A DNA stretch of 64,000 bases from Vermiculatibacterium agrestimuris (lineage in GTDB: Bacteria; Bacillota; Clostridia; Oscillospirales; Oscillospiraceae): positions 25,070 through 89,069 of the forward strand of contig NZ_CALPCU010000007.1 in NCBI RefSeq assembly GCF_943193085.1, written 5' to 3'. Of the stretch, positions 16,439-24,370 are shown in pieces. The position numbers and the translations under genes were made by a program. The notes below the pieces were generated by a model, which saw only the letters and a program-made list of their open reading frames with translations, made no database searches and was not told the DNA's origin. Position 1 is the stretch's first letter. Every line of letters starts with the position of its first letter.

Positions 16439-17751
16439 TGGGCGCTTCTGCTCGTGAGGTGGCCCTTCAATGCCTGCTGGCAGGGGAGCGGCAGGGGGCC
16501 TGGTCTGACGGCTATCTTCGCAACGCCATCCGCAAGGCGGGGCTGACCGGCCGGGACGCAGCTCTGTGCACCCACCTGGCCTTTGGCGTGCTCCAAAACA
16601 GGCTTCTGCTGGACTGGCACATCGAGCGGCTGTCCGCAACGCCCTTGAAAAAACTGGAACCCGCTGTATGGAACTGTCTGCGGCTGGGCATCTACCAGAT
16701 GCTCTTCCTGGATCGGATCCCTCCCCATGCCGCCGTCAATGAATCGGTGGCGCTGACAAAGAAATATTCCCGCAATCCCCGCTCCGCCGCACTGGTAAAC
16801 GCCGTCCTCCGGGCCTTTGACCGGGTAAGAGGCGAGGGCCTTCCCCAGCCGGAGGAGTTGTCCGTCCGTTACAGCCACCCCGAGTGGCTTGTAAAGGAGT
16901 TTTCCCATACACTTTCTATGGAGGAAGTGGAGGCGCTACTGTCCGCCGACAACGCGCAGCCCCTCATCCAAGCCCAGGTGAACACCCTGAAGACCACCCA
17001 AGAGGCCCTGGTTCAGGAATTGGAGGCGACTGGGCATACGGCGAAGTCCCATCCCTGGCTGCCCAACTGCTTGGAGCTGGAGGGCATGGGGAATCTGGAG
17101 GAGCTGCCCGCCTTTCGGGAGGGACGGTTCTACGTGCAGGATGCCGCCGCCAGGCTGGCAGTGCTGGCCTCTGGCGCGGCGCCGGGAATGGAGATTTTGG
17201 ACGCCTGCGCCGCCCCCGGGGGCAAATCCTTTGCCGCCGCCATTTCCACTAACTGTAAAGCAAATATCCTTTCCTGTGATATCCATCCACACAAACAACG
17301 CCTGATCCGGCAGGGGGCACAGCGGCTGGGCATCAGCTCCATCACCGCCGCGGTCATGGACGCCAAGCGCTTCGATCCCGCCTTGGAGCGCCGTTTCGAC
17401 CTGGTCATTGCCGACGTACCCTGTTCGGGGTTGGGCATCATCCGCAAAAAGCCGGATATCCGTTATAAAGCGCCGGAGCCCTTGGAGGGCCTGCCCCAAG
17501 TTCAGAGGGACATCCTTTCTAACGTGGCCCGGTACGTCAAGCCGGGGGGAACCCTTTTATATGCCACCTGTACGCTTCTACACAGGGAAAATGAAGCGGT
17601 GGTGGAGTGGTTTCTGGAGCGGGAGCCCGGCTTTACATTAGAGCCCTTCACCTTGCCCGGCCCTGTCGGGACTGTCGAAGGCATGGTGACCCTGTGGCCC
17701 CACCGCCACGGGACGGACGGGTTCTTTATCGCCAAACTTCACCGAAGATAG
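16438..17751 (+). CDS. rsmB: 16S rRNA m5C967 methyltransferase
   Basis: A 437-residue protein. The N-terminal NusB-like RNA-binding domain (about 1-135) is followed by a SAM-dependent Fmu/Nop2 methyltransferase domain. The SAM motif D-A-C-A-A-P-G-G-K is near 256 and the catalytic D-V-P-C-S-G-L-G near 326. The start overlaps fmt by one base; a much longer open frame extends upstream but is only a shadow of fmt. Confidence 0.94.
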   Translation: MGASAREVALQCLLAGERQGAWSDGYLRNAIRKAGLTGRDAALCTHLAFGVLQNRLLLDWHIERLSATPLKKLEPAVWNCLRLGIYQMLFLDRIPPHAAVNESVALTKKYSRNPRSAALVNAVLRAFDRVRGEGLPQPEELSVRYSHPEWLVKEFSHTLSMEEVEALLSADNAQPLIQAQVNTLKTTQEALVQELEATGHTAKSHPWLPNCLELEGMGNLEELPAFREGRFYVQDAAARLAVLASGAAPGMEILDACAAPGGKSFAAAISTNCKANILSCDIHPHKQRLIRQGAQRLGISSITAAVMDAKRFDPALERRFDLVIADVPCSGLGIIRKKPDIRYKAPEPLEGLPQVQRDILSNVARYVKPGGTLLYATCTLLHRENEAVVEWFLEREPGFTLEPFTLPGPVGTVEGMVTLWPHRHGTDGFFIAKLHRR

Positions 17752-17762
17752 GGGGGAGACCC

Positions 17763-18788
17763 TTGCGGGATATCAAATCTATGACGCCGGAGGAGCTGAC
17801 CGGCCTTATGGCCCAGCTGGGTGAACCCGGTTTTCGCTCCAAGCAGGTCTTTCAATGGCTCCACCGGGGCGCGGCCTCCTTCGATGAAATGACCAATCTT
17901 TCCAAGCCCCTGCGGGAGAAGCTGTCTCAGACCTGCTCTCTTGCCGTTCCCAAAGTGGAGCGCAAGCAGGTCTCCCGGTTGGACGGCACCATAAAATACC
18001 TCTGGCGGCTCTCTGACGGAAACTGTGTGGAAACCGTTTTGATGCGCTACCATCACGGGAATACTGTGTGTATCTCCTCCCAGGTGGGCTGCCGCATGGG
18101 CTGCGCCTTCTGCGCTTCCACCATCGGCGGCAAGGTACGGGATCTGACGCCCGCCGAGATGCTCGATCAGGTGCTCTTCACCCAGCTCGACTCCGGCTTT
18201 CCTGTTTCCAATATCGTTCTTATGGGCATTGGCGAGCCCTTGGATAATTTTGATACCGTCCTGCGTTTTCTGGAGCTGGTGAACCATCCTGACGGGCTCA
18301 ACATCGGGATGCGCCATATCTCGCTGTCCACCTGCGGGCTGGTGGAGCAGATTGACAAACTGGCCGATCTTCGGTTACAATTGACTTTATCAGTCTCCCT
18401 TCACGCCCCTGACGACGAGACCCGGTCAAAGCTCATGCCTGTGAACCGCAGCGTGGGTGTGGAACGGCTTTTTGAAAGCTGCCGCCGGTATTTCGACGTC
18501 ACCGGGCGGCGGATCTCCTATGAGTACGCCATGATCGACGGGGTGAACGATTCCGACTGGCAGGCCGATCTTTTGGTGAAGCATTTGAAGGGAACGCCGG
18601 GACATGTGAATCTGATCCCTCTCAACGAGGTGGCGGAGAGCCCCTTTCAGCCCAGCCGCCGGATCCGGGAATTTCAAGAAAAATTGGAACGGCAGGGGGT
18701 CACCGCCACCGTCCGGCGGAAGCTGGGCGGAGACATCGACGCATCCTGCGGCCAGCTCAGGCGCAAGCGCATGGAGGAAACAAAATGA
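17763..18788 (+). CDS. rlmN: 23S rRNA (A2503)-C2 / tRNA (A37)-C2 methyltransferase, radical SAM
   Basis: A 341-residue radical-SAM enzyme. The cluster cysteines are in C-R-M-G-C-A-F-C (near 112-119), and the C-terminal mechanistic cysteine lies in A-S-C-G-Q-L-R. A TTG at 17763 with GGGGGGAG just upstream gives the family-like start (L/M-R-D-I-K-S-M-T-P-E-E-L); an ATG at 17781 is the alternative. It overlaps the phosphatase gene by ATGA. Confidence 0.93.
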   Translation: MRDIKSMTPEELTGLMAQLGEPGFRSKQVFQWLHRGAASFDEMTNLSKPLREKLSQTCSLAVPKVERKQVSRLDGTIKYLWRLSDGNCVETVLMRYHHGNTVCISSQVGCRMGCAFCASTIGGKVRDLTPAEMLDQVLFTQLDSGFPVSNIVLMGIGEPLDNFDTVLRFLELVNHPDGLNIGMRHISLSTCGLVEQIDKLADLRLQLTLSVSLHAPDDETRSKLMPVNRSVGVERLFESCRRYFDVTGRRISYEYAMIDGVNDSDWQADLLVKHLKGTPGHVNLIPLNEVAESPFQPSRRIREFQEKLERQGVTATVRRKLGGDIDASCGQLRRKRMEETK

Positions 18789-19525
18789 CAATACGCTTTT
18801 GGGGCATCACAGACGTGGGCGCGGTACGCGCTCAAAATCAGGATTCCTATTACTTAAAGCCCGCCGGAGACGGCCTGGTAACGGCGGTGGTCTGCGACGG
18901 GATGGGCGGCGCCCGGGCCGGCAATGTGGCCAGTTCTCTGGCGGTGGAGACGGCCTCCGAGCACTTGGAGTCCCTTACCACCGAGGCGCTTGCCGCCTCG
19001 CCGGGAGAAGCCCTCACGCAAGCTGCCTCCGTAGCGAACGACGCCATCTTCTGCAAGGCGGCCTTGGAACCGGAGTGCCTGGGTATGGGCACCACCATGG
19101 TTTCCGCGGTGGCTTTCCCAGACGGACATATCACGGTACTGAACATCGGCGACAGCCGGGCGTATCACGTCTGCGAGGAGGGCATCGCCAAGGTGACCCG
19201 CGACCATTCGGTGGTAGAGGATCTGGTACACCGTGGAGAGATCACGCCTGAGGAGGCCCGCCTCCACCCCCAGAAGAATCTCATCACCCGGTGTTTGGGA
19301 TCCGAGAGCGCGGCCCGCACCGATCTCTATGAGGTCGTTCTGCAATCCGGAGAATTCCTCCTGCTGTGTACCGACGGACTTTCCAACGTACTCAACGATC
19401 AGGAGCTGCTTTATGAGATCATCCACGGCGGCGAACCGGAAACCTGCTGTCAGCGCATGCTGGACATCGCACTATCCAGAGGGGCTCCGGACAATGTGAC
19501 CGCCGTCCTCATCCAAATGGTATAA
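18785..19525 (+). CDS. stp: PP2C-type Ser/Thr protein phosphatase
   Basis: A 246-residue PP2C phosphatase that should reverse phosphorylation by the neighbouring PASTA kinase. The metal-binding aspartates are seen in N-Q-D (Asp20), C-D-G-M-G-G (Asp38), L-C-T-D-G-L-S-N and D-N-V-T at the C-terminus. Gene order rlmN-phosphatase-kinase-rsgA is conserved in Firmicutes (stp/prpC, prkC). Coupled to rlmN by ATGA and 15 nt before the kinase start. Confidence 0.94.
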   Translation: MTIRFWGITDVGAVRAQNQDSYYLKPAGDGLVTAVVCDGMGGARAGNVASSLAVETASEHLESLTTEALAASPGEALTQAASVANDAIFCKAALEPECLGMGTTMVSAVAFPDGHITVLNIGDSRAYHVCEEGIAKVTRDHSVVEDLVHRGEITPEEARLHPQKNLITRCLGSESAARTDLYEVVLQSGEFLLLCTDGLSNVLNDQELLYEIIHGGEPETCCQRMLDIALSRGAPDNVTAVLIQMV

Positions 19526-19540
19526 GGGAGGGAACGAACT

Positions 19541-21568
19541 ATGGATCAGTACATAGGGAAATTCCTCGACAATCGATATGAGATCCTGGAGCGTATCGGC
19601 TCCGGCGGCATGGCCGTGGTGTATAAGGCCAAGTGTCACTGGCTCAACCGCTTTGTGGCGGTCAAGATCCTCAAGGAGGATCTTGCCCAGGACGAGGAGT
19701 TCCGCCACCGATTCCACGAGGAGTCCCAAGCCGTTGCCATGCTCTCCCACCCCAATATCGTCTCTGTCTACGACGTATCCCGCCAGCCTGAGCTGGACTA
19801 TATCGTCATGGAGCTCATTGAGGGCATCACCCTTAAGCAGTACATGCAGAAGCGGGGCGGGAAGCTCTCCTGGAAGGAATCCCTCCATTTTATCAGCCAA
19901 ATTATGAAGGCCCTGTCTCACGCCCACGGCCGGGGTATCATTCACCGGGACATCAAGCCCCACAACATCATGGTTTTGCGGGATGGCAGCGTAAAGGTGG
20001 CCGATTTCGGCATTGCCCGGCTCATGTCCGCCGCCCAGAACACCATGACCCAGGAGGCGCTGGGCTCTGTACACTATATCTCTCCTGAGCAGGCCCGGGG
20101 AAGCCGGGTGGACGCCCGCAGCGACATCTATTCTGCCGGCGTGGTGCTCTACGAGATGCTCACCGGCCGCCTGCCCTATGAGGGGGATTCTCCGGTGGCG
20201 GTGGCCATCCAGCACATCAATTCCATCCCCCTGTCGCCCCGGGAACTGGATCCCTCCATCCCGGAGGCGCTGGAGGAGATCACCATGAAGGCTATGGCCT
20301 CCAACATTGACAAGCGTTACACCTCCGCCAACGATATGTTGGCCGATCTGGAGGAGTTCCGTAAAAATCCCAACATCAGCTTCGACTATACAGACGCCGA
20401 TCTGCTGGTGGGGGAGGATGAGCCCACCCGTCCTGTCCAGCCTGTCTCCGCTGAGGGGGCTAAGCCCCAGCCCGCCCGGGAGGAGTCAGCTCCCCGCCGC
20501 CGTTCCCGCCCAGAGCCGGTGGAGGAGGAGTACGATGAGGACGATGGCGGCGGAAAGCGGGTTTTGGTGGTCATCGTGGCCGCACTTTTGTGTCTGGTGG
20601 GCGTGGGCGCTTTCCTCTGGAACACGGTTTTCAGCGGTATGTTTACCGCCGGCGAGACCTTTGAGGTGCCCGACCTGGTCACCGGCGTCTACACCCTGGA
20701 GGAGGCGCAGGCCCTTCCCGCCGTGACCGAGCTTGGCTTTACCGTGGAGGAGGGCCAGTATATCGTCAGCGACACTGTGCCCGCCGGACGCATCGTCAGC
20801 CAAAGCCCCGCCGCCGGAGAGCAGGTGAAGGTGGGCAATAAGACCATTACCGTAACCATCAGCTCCGGCAACGGCGGTCTTACCGTACCCGATGTTTTTA
20901 ACAAGGATCGCCGTGTGGCCGAGTCTATCCTCAGAGCCGCGGGCTTGGAGGTGACCTTTGAGGAGGCGCACTCCAGCCAGATCACCAAGGACAACATTAT
21001 TTCCCAAAGCCCTGAGGCCAATGTCGAGGCGGCGGAAGGGGATACCGTCACATTGGTGGTGAGCCTTGGCCCCGACGTGAAGCAGGTGCCCATGATCGAC
21101 GTTACCCGTATGACGCTGACCGACGCTACCGAGGCCATCACCAAGCTGAATCTGCGCGTCGGCGAGGTAAAGCCCGTATCCAGCGAAGAATACGCTGAGG
21201 GCCTGGTCTGTTACCAGAGCGTTCCCCTCAACACCTCCATTCCCGAGGGTACTGTAATCAACCTTCAGGTGAGCACCGGCCCCGACATCACGAAGCCGCC
21301 GGAGGCCACCGAGTCCGCCGAGCCGCAGCCCACATCCACGCCCGCCTCTGACAGGCCCCGCACCAAGAGCGGCACAGTGGATCTGCCCAACGACCGGGAG
21401 AGCGTCACTGTCCGGGTCACTGTGGGCGGTGTGGAGCAGCGCAACGATCCAGTAGATACCCGGATGCGGGTATACCGCTTCAATGTGGAGGGCACCGGGC
21501 TTCAGGAGATCCTGGTCTTTATCGACGACGTACAGGTCAAGAGCTATATCGAAGACTTCACCAGCTGA
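19541..21568 (+). CDS. prkC: Ser/Thr protein kinase with PASTA domains (PrkC/Stk1 type)
   Basis: A 675-residue membrane kinase sensing muropeptides or lipid II and, in spore formers, germination signals. The kinase domain spans about 10-275, with the H-R-D-I-K-P-H-N catalytic loop at about 136 and D-F-G at about 155. An acidic/Pro linker precedes a membrane helix at about 343-362. Three PASTA repeats follow (about 370-440, 441-510, 511-580). A Thr/Pro linker and an extra C-terminal beta domain of about 70 residues end the protein. The stop overlaps rsgA by TGATG. Confidence 0.95.
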   Translation: MDQYIGKFLDNRYEILERIGSGGMAVVYKAKCHWLNRFVAVKILKEDLAQDEEFRHRFHEESQAVAMLSHPNIVSVYDVSRQPELDYIVMELIEGITLKQYMQKRGGKLSWKESLHFISQIMKALSHAHGRGIIHRDIKPHNIMVLRDGSVKVADFGIARLMSAAQNTMTQEALGSVHYISPEQARGSRVDARSDIYSAGVVLYEMLTGRLPYEGDSPVAVAIQHINSIPLSPRELDPSIPEALEEITMKAMASNIDKRYTSANDMLADLEEFRKNPNISFDYTDADLLVGEDEPTRPVQPVSAEGAKPQPAREESAPRRRSRPEPVEEEYDEDDGGGKRVLVVIVAALLCLVGVGAFLWNTVFSGMFTAGETFEVPDLVTGVYTLEEAQALPAVTELGFTVEEGQYIVSDTVPAGRIVSQSPAAGEQVKVGNKTITVTISSGNGGLTVPDVFNKDRRVAESILRAAGLEVTFEEAHSSQITKDNIISQSPEANVEAAEGDTVTLVVSLGPDVKQVPMIDVTRMTLTDATEAITKLNLRVGEVKPVSSEEYAEGLVCYQSVPLNTSIPEGTVINLQVSTGPDITKPPEATESAEPQPTSTPASDRPRTKSGTVDLPNDRESVTVRVTVGGVEQRNDPVDTRMRVYRFNVEGTGLQEILVFIDDVQVKSYIEDFTS

Positions 21569-22440
21569 TGGAGGGTATCATTCATAAGGCCCTGTCCGGC
21601 TTCTACTATGTAGACTGCGGCGGAGAGAGCGTCACCTGCCGGGCCAGGGGAAAGTTTCGCCACGAAAAGCTCACGCCGTTGGTGGGTGACCGGGTCTCCG
21701 TCTCCCTTCTGCCTGACGGCGCCGGCACTATAGACGCCGTTCTGCCCCGAAAAAATGAATTTCACCGCCCCGCGGTGGCCAACATCGACACGCTGGTGAT
21801 CATCTGCTCCGGCGCCATCCCGGTCACAGACCCCTTCCTTATCGACCGGGTGGTGGCCATGGCGGAGCGGCGGAAGTGCGAGAGCGTTATCTGTTTCAAC
21901 AAGTGGGATCTGGAGCAGCCCCAAACCTTATATGAGACCTACCGGGAGGCCGGGTTCCCGACCCTCCGGGTCAGCGCGGAGACAGGGGAGGGCATCCAAG
22001 CTCTCTCCGACCTGATCGCCGGAAAGGTCTGCGCCTTTACGGGCAACTCCGGTGTGGGGAAGTCCAGCATTTTGAACCGGTTGGAGCCGGACGTTGTCCG
22101 CCCGGTAGGGCAGGTCAGCGAGAAGCTGGGCCGGGGCCGGCACACCACCCGGCATGTGGAGCTTTTCCGGCTGAAGAATGAGGCGGTGGTGGCCGACACG
22201 CCGGGATTTTCCTCCTTTGAGGAGGGGGCGGACTGTCCCCCGGAGGAGCTGCAATACGCCTTTCGGGAATTCCTTCCCTATTTGGACAACTGTCAGTTTC
22301 TGGACTGTGCGCACGTGAAGGAGAAGGGCTGCGCCGTGCTGGCGGCCCTGCGCGAGGGCAAGATCGCCCAGAGCCGCCATGACAGCTATGTCCGCCTCTA
22401 CCAGCAGGCCCGTTCTGTACCGGAATGGCAGCGAAAATAA
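21568..22440 (+). CDS. rsgA: Small ribosomal subunit biogenesis GTPase
   Basis: A 290-residue circularly permuted GTPase acting late in 30S assembly. An N-terminal OB fold is followed by G4 N-K-W-D (near 111), then G1 G-N-S-G-V-G-K-S-S (near 159-167) and G3 D-T-P-G-F-S-S (near 210), the permuted order. The C-terminal zinc motif has C-x4-C-x-H-x5-C. The downstream region turns to sporulation genes, as in Bacillus, where spoVM is also a few genes beyond rsgA. Confidence 0.95.
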   Translation: MEGIIHKALSGFYYVDCGGESVTCRARGKFRHEKLTPLVGDRVSVSLLPDGAGTIDAVLPRKNEFHRPAVANIDTLVIICSGAIPVTDPFLIDRVVAMAERRKCESVICFNKWDLEQPQTLYETYREAGFPTLRVSAETGEGIQALSDLIAGKVCAFTGNSGVGKSSILNRLEPDVVRPVGQVSEKLGRGRHTTRHVELFRLKNEAVVADTPGFSSFEEGADCPPEELQYAFREFLPYLDNCQFLDCAHVKEKGCAVLAALREGKIAQSRHDSYVRLYQQARSVPEWQRK

Positions 22441-22511
22441 ATCAAAAACGCACCACAGGCCGTCTTCTTTCGTATACTGAGGTATCTCAGCAACGGAAGG
22501 AGGCGGCTTTT

Positions 22512-22682
22512 ATGCTGTCTGCGGAAATGAAGCGCGACCTGGCTTTGGCGGCGGCCTGCACCGGCGGTATTGCGATACTGCTGGCCCCGGCCAGCGTAGT
22601 CACTCTGGGCATTGGCCTTGCGGTGGGCTACAAGGGCCAGGATACCATCAAGGCCCTGCTGGAAGGGGGTGGAAAGGCATGA
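22512..22682 (+). CDS. Small unknown hydrophobic protein coupled to spoVM
   Basis: A 56-residue protein with ATG at 22512 after a strong GGAAGGAGG. Residues 1-11 are charged (M-L-S-A-E-M-K-R-D-L-A). About 12-40 is an Ala/Gly/Leu/Val-rich hydrophobic segment fit for one membrane helix or a helical hairpin. The tail K-A-L-L-E-G-G-G-K-A is short and polar. I recognise no family. Its stop overlaps the spoVM start by ATGA, so it is co-translated with SpoVM and probably acts in sporulation; that is inference. TATACT at 22473-22478 is a possible -10 element, but no matching -35 was found. Confidence 0.65.
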   Translation: MLSAEMKRDLALAAACTGGIAILLAPASVVTLGIGLAVGYKGQDTIKALLEGGGKA

Positions 22683-22750
22683 GGATCGTCGTGGTGAAGT
22701 CCCCCAAGGCCCTGCGGGGCATTTTGCGCCGGTTGTTCCATTTGAAATGA
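22679..22750 (+). CDS. spoVM: SpoVM, spore coat anchoring peptide
   Basis: A 23-codon gene. It aligns without gaps with Bacillus subtilis SpoVM, as I recall that sequence, sharing Met1, Lys7, Pro9, Lys10, Leu12, Gly14, Ile15 and Arg17. SpoVM is an amphipathic helix that recognises the convex forespore membrane and recruits SpoIVA; Pro9 is needed for correct localisation in Bacillus. The ATG overlaps the upstream stop, and GGGGGTGGAAAGG forms the ribosome binding site. It is followed by sipL and spoIVA, its functional partners, which strongly supports the call. Confidence 0.88.
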   Translation: MRIVVVKSPKALRGILRRLFHLK

Positions 22751-22829
22751 GACATACCTTCCACCCCTTGTTCATATAGATGCACAGAAGAAAGAGGCGG
22801 GAAGCCTGTGCAAGGAGTGGAATACGCTT

Positions 22830-24356
22830 ATGGAATTGGAATTGGATCGGATCCAGCTCTACGGCTTTGACGCGGTGCTGGACACTGCCCTCCCCAGGGA
22901 GGAGACATTGGAAATGATCGTACCGGATGCCTGCCCCGATATTCTCCGGGTGGTGGACACCGACGGGAAGGTGCTGCTCAGCCGGCGGGAGGCCATGGAT
23001 GGCCGGGCGGAGCTGTCAGGCGCTTTCAAGGTGTCTGTCCTCTATGTTCCCGACGGGGAGAGCGGCCTGCGGCATCTGGATGTAACCATCCCCTTTACCT
23101 GTGCCGCGGAACACAAGGACATCACCCCCGGCTGCTGTGTGGTAGCCTGCGCCCGGCTTTGCCGGGGAGACACCCGGGCCATAAATCCCAGAAAGGTGCT
23201 GGTACGGGCGGAGGCCGTTATCGACATCACCGTATTCTCCCCCCGGAGCGATGCCATCTGCGGCCGGGTGCTGGAGGCCGAAACGCTTGGCGTGGAACAG
23301 CTCACTGAAACGCAAGAGGTTTATCTTACCGCCTGTGTGCAGGAAAAGCCCTTCTCCTGCAGCGACGAGGTCACGCTCTCTGTAAGCAAATCTGCCCCGG
23401 CGGAGCTCTTGAAGAGCCGGGTGTGCCTCAGCCGCGGGGATGCCAAGATCATCGGCAACAAGCTCATTTTCAAGGGCAGCGCCAATCTCTCCCTGCTTTA
23501 CCGCGGCGAGGATGACGGACTCTATACCGCTTCGGCGGAGCTGCCCTTCTCCCAGATCATGGAGGTCTCCGGAGTGGGGGAGGACGCCGAATGTGAGCTG
23601 ACGCTGGCCCTTGCGGGGATCGACTGTGCGCTGAACAATGGCGGCGAAGAGAGACTGGTAACTGTGAACATGGAGATCTTGGCACAGGCCGTGGTGCGGG
23701 AGCTGCGGGTGGTGGAAGTGCTCTCCGATGCCTACAGCACCAAGGAGCACCTCATGGCGGAGTGGACCAGCTGCGCGGTGGAGGGCCGCCTCGACCGGGG
23801 CGTTCGCACCCAGAATGTCCGCGAGGTCTGGGAGGCTGTCGCCCCCATGCGTGAGGTGGTGGACTGCCGGGCCGCCGTCGGCGCCGTGGAGCGGGCCAGA
23901 GAAGGGGAGAAGCTCATCCTCAGCGCCCAGGTGGAGATCCAGGTGCTCTATCTGGGGGAGGACGGGGAGCTCTGCTCTGCCAATCATCCCGTGACCGTGC
24001 CCTGTGCCCTGGAGCTGCCTGAGGACACATTGTGCTTCTGCCAATGCGAGGTCGTGGGAGATGTGTATGTCTCCGCCGCCATGGGCGGCATCGAGGCCCG
24101 GCTCAGCCTGGACTTCCGCTTCTGCGCCCTTTCCCGGCGGCAGCTCACCAGTCTTTCCGACCTTCGGCCGGGAGAGGCCCCGGAGTGTGACGGAGAGCAG
24201 CCCTCTCTCGTGCTTCGGATGCTGGAGGGCGGCGAGCGGCTTTGGGACGTGGCTAAGGCCTACGGCACCACCATTGGGGACATCATCAGCGCCAATGAGC
24301 TGGAGGGTGAGCACGCCGCCGCGGGCCGCCTGCTGCTCATTCCCAGGAGAAGGTAA
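22830..24356 (+). CDS. sipL: SipL-like SPOCS/LysM spore coat morphogenetic protein
   Basis: A 508-residue protein with SPOCS (DUF3794) beta domains and a C-terminal LysM domain (about 460-505, with G-E-R-L-W-D-V-A-K-A-Y-G-T-T). In Clostridioides difficile SipL binds SpoIVA through its LysM domain and encases the forespore with coat; it is the counterpart of Bacillus SpoVID. The ATG at 22830 follows AAGGAGTGG. A weak sigma-E-like element (GACATACC, 14 nt, CATATAGA; 22751-22780) lies upstream. spoIVA starts 14 nt after its stop. Confidence 0.88.
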   Translation: MELELDRIQLYGFDAVLDTALPREETLEMIVPDACPDILRVVDTDGKVLLSRREAMDGRAELSGAFKVSVLYVPDGESGLRHLDVTIPFTCAAEHKDITPGCCVVACARLCRGDTRAINPRKVLVRAEAVIDITVFSPRSDAICGRVLEAETLGVEQLTETQEVYLTACVQEKPFSCSDEVTLSVSKSAPAELLKSRVCLSRGDAKIIGNKLIFKGSANLSLLYRGEDDGLYTASAELPFSQIMEVSGVGEDAECELTLALAGIDCALNNGGEERLVTVNMEILAQAVVRELRVVEVLSDAYSTKEHLMAEWTSCAVEGRLDRGVRTQNVREVWEAVAPMREVVDCRAAVGAVERAREGEKLILSAQVEIQVLYLGEDGELCSANHPVTVPCALELPEDTLCFCQCEVVGDVYVSAAMGGIEARLSLDFRFCALSRRQLTSLSDLRPGEAPECDGEQPSLVLRMLEGGERLWDVAKAYGTTIGDIISANELEGEHAAAGRLLLIPRRR

Positions 24357-24370
24357 AGGGGGAGAGGAAG

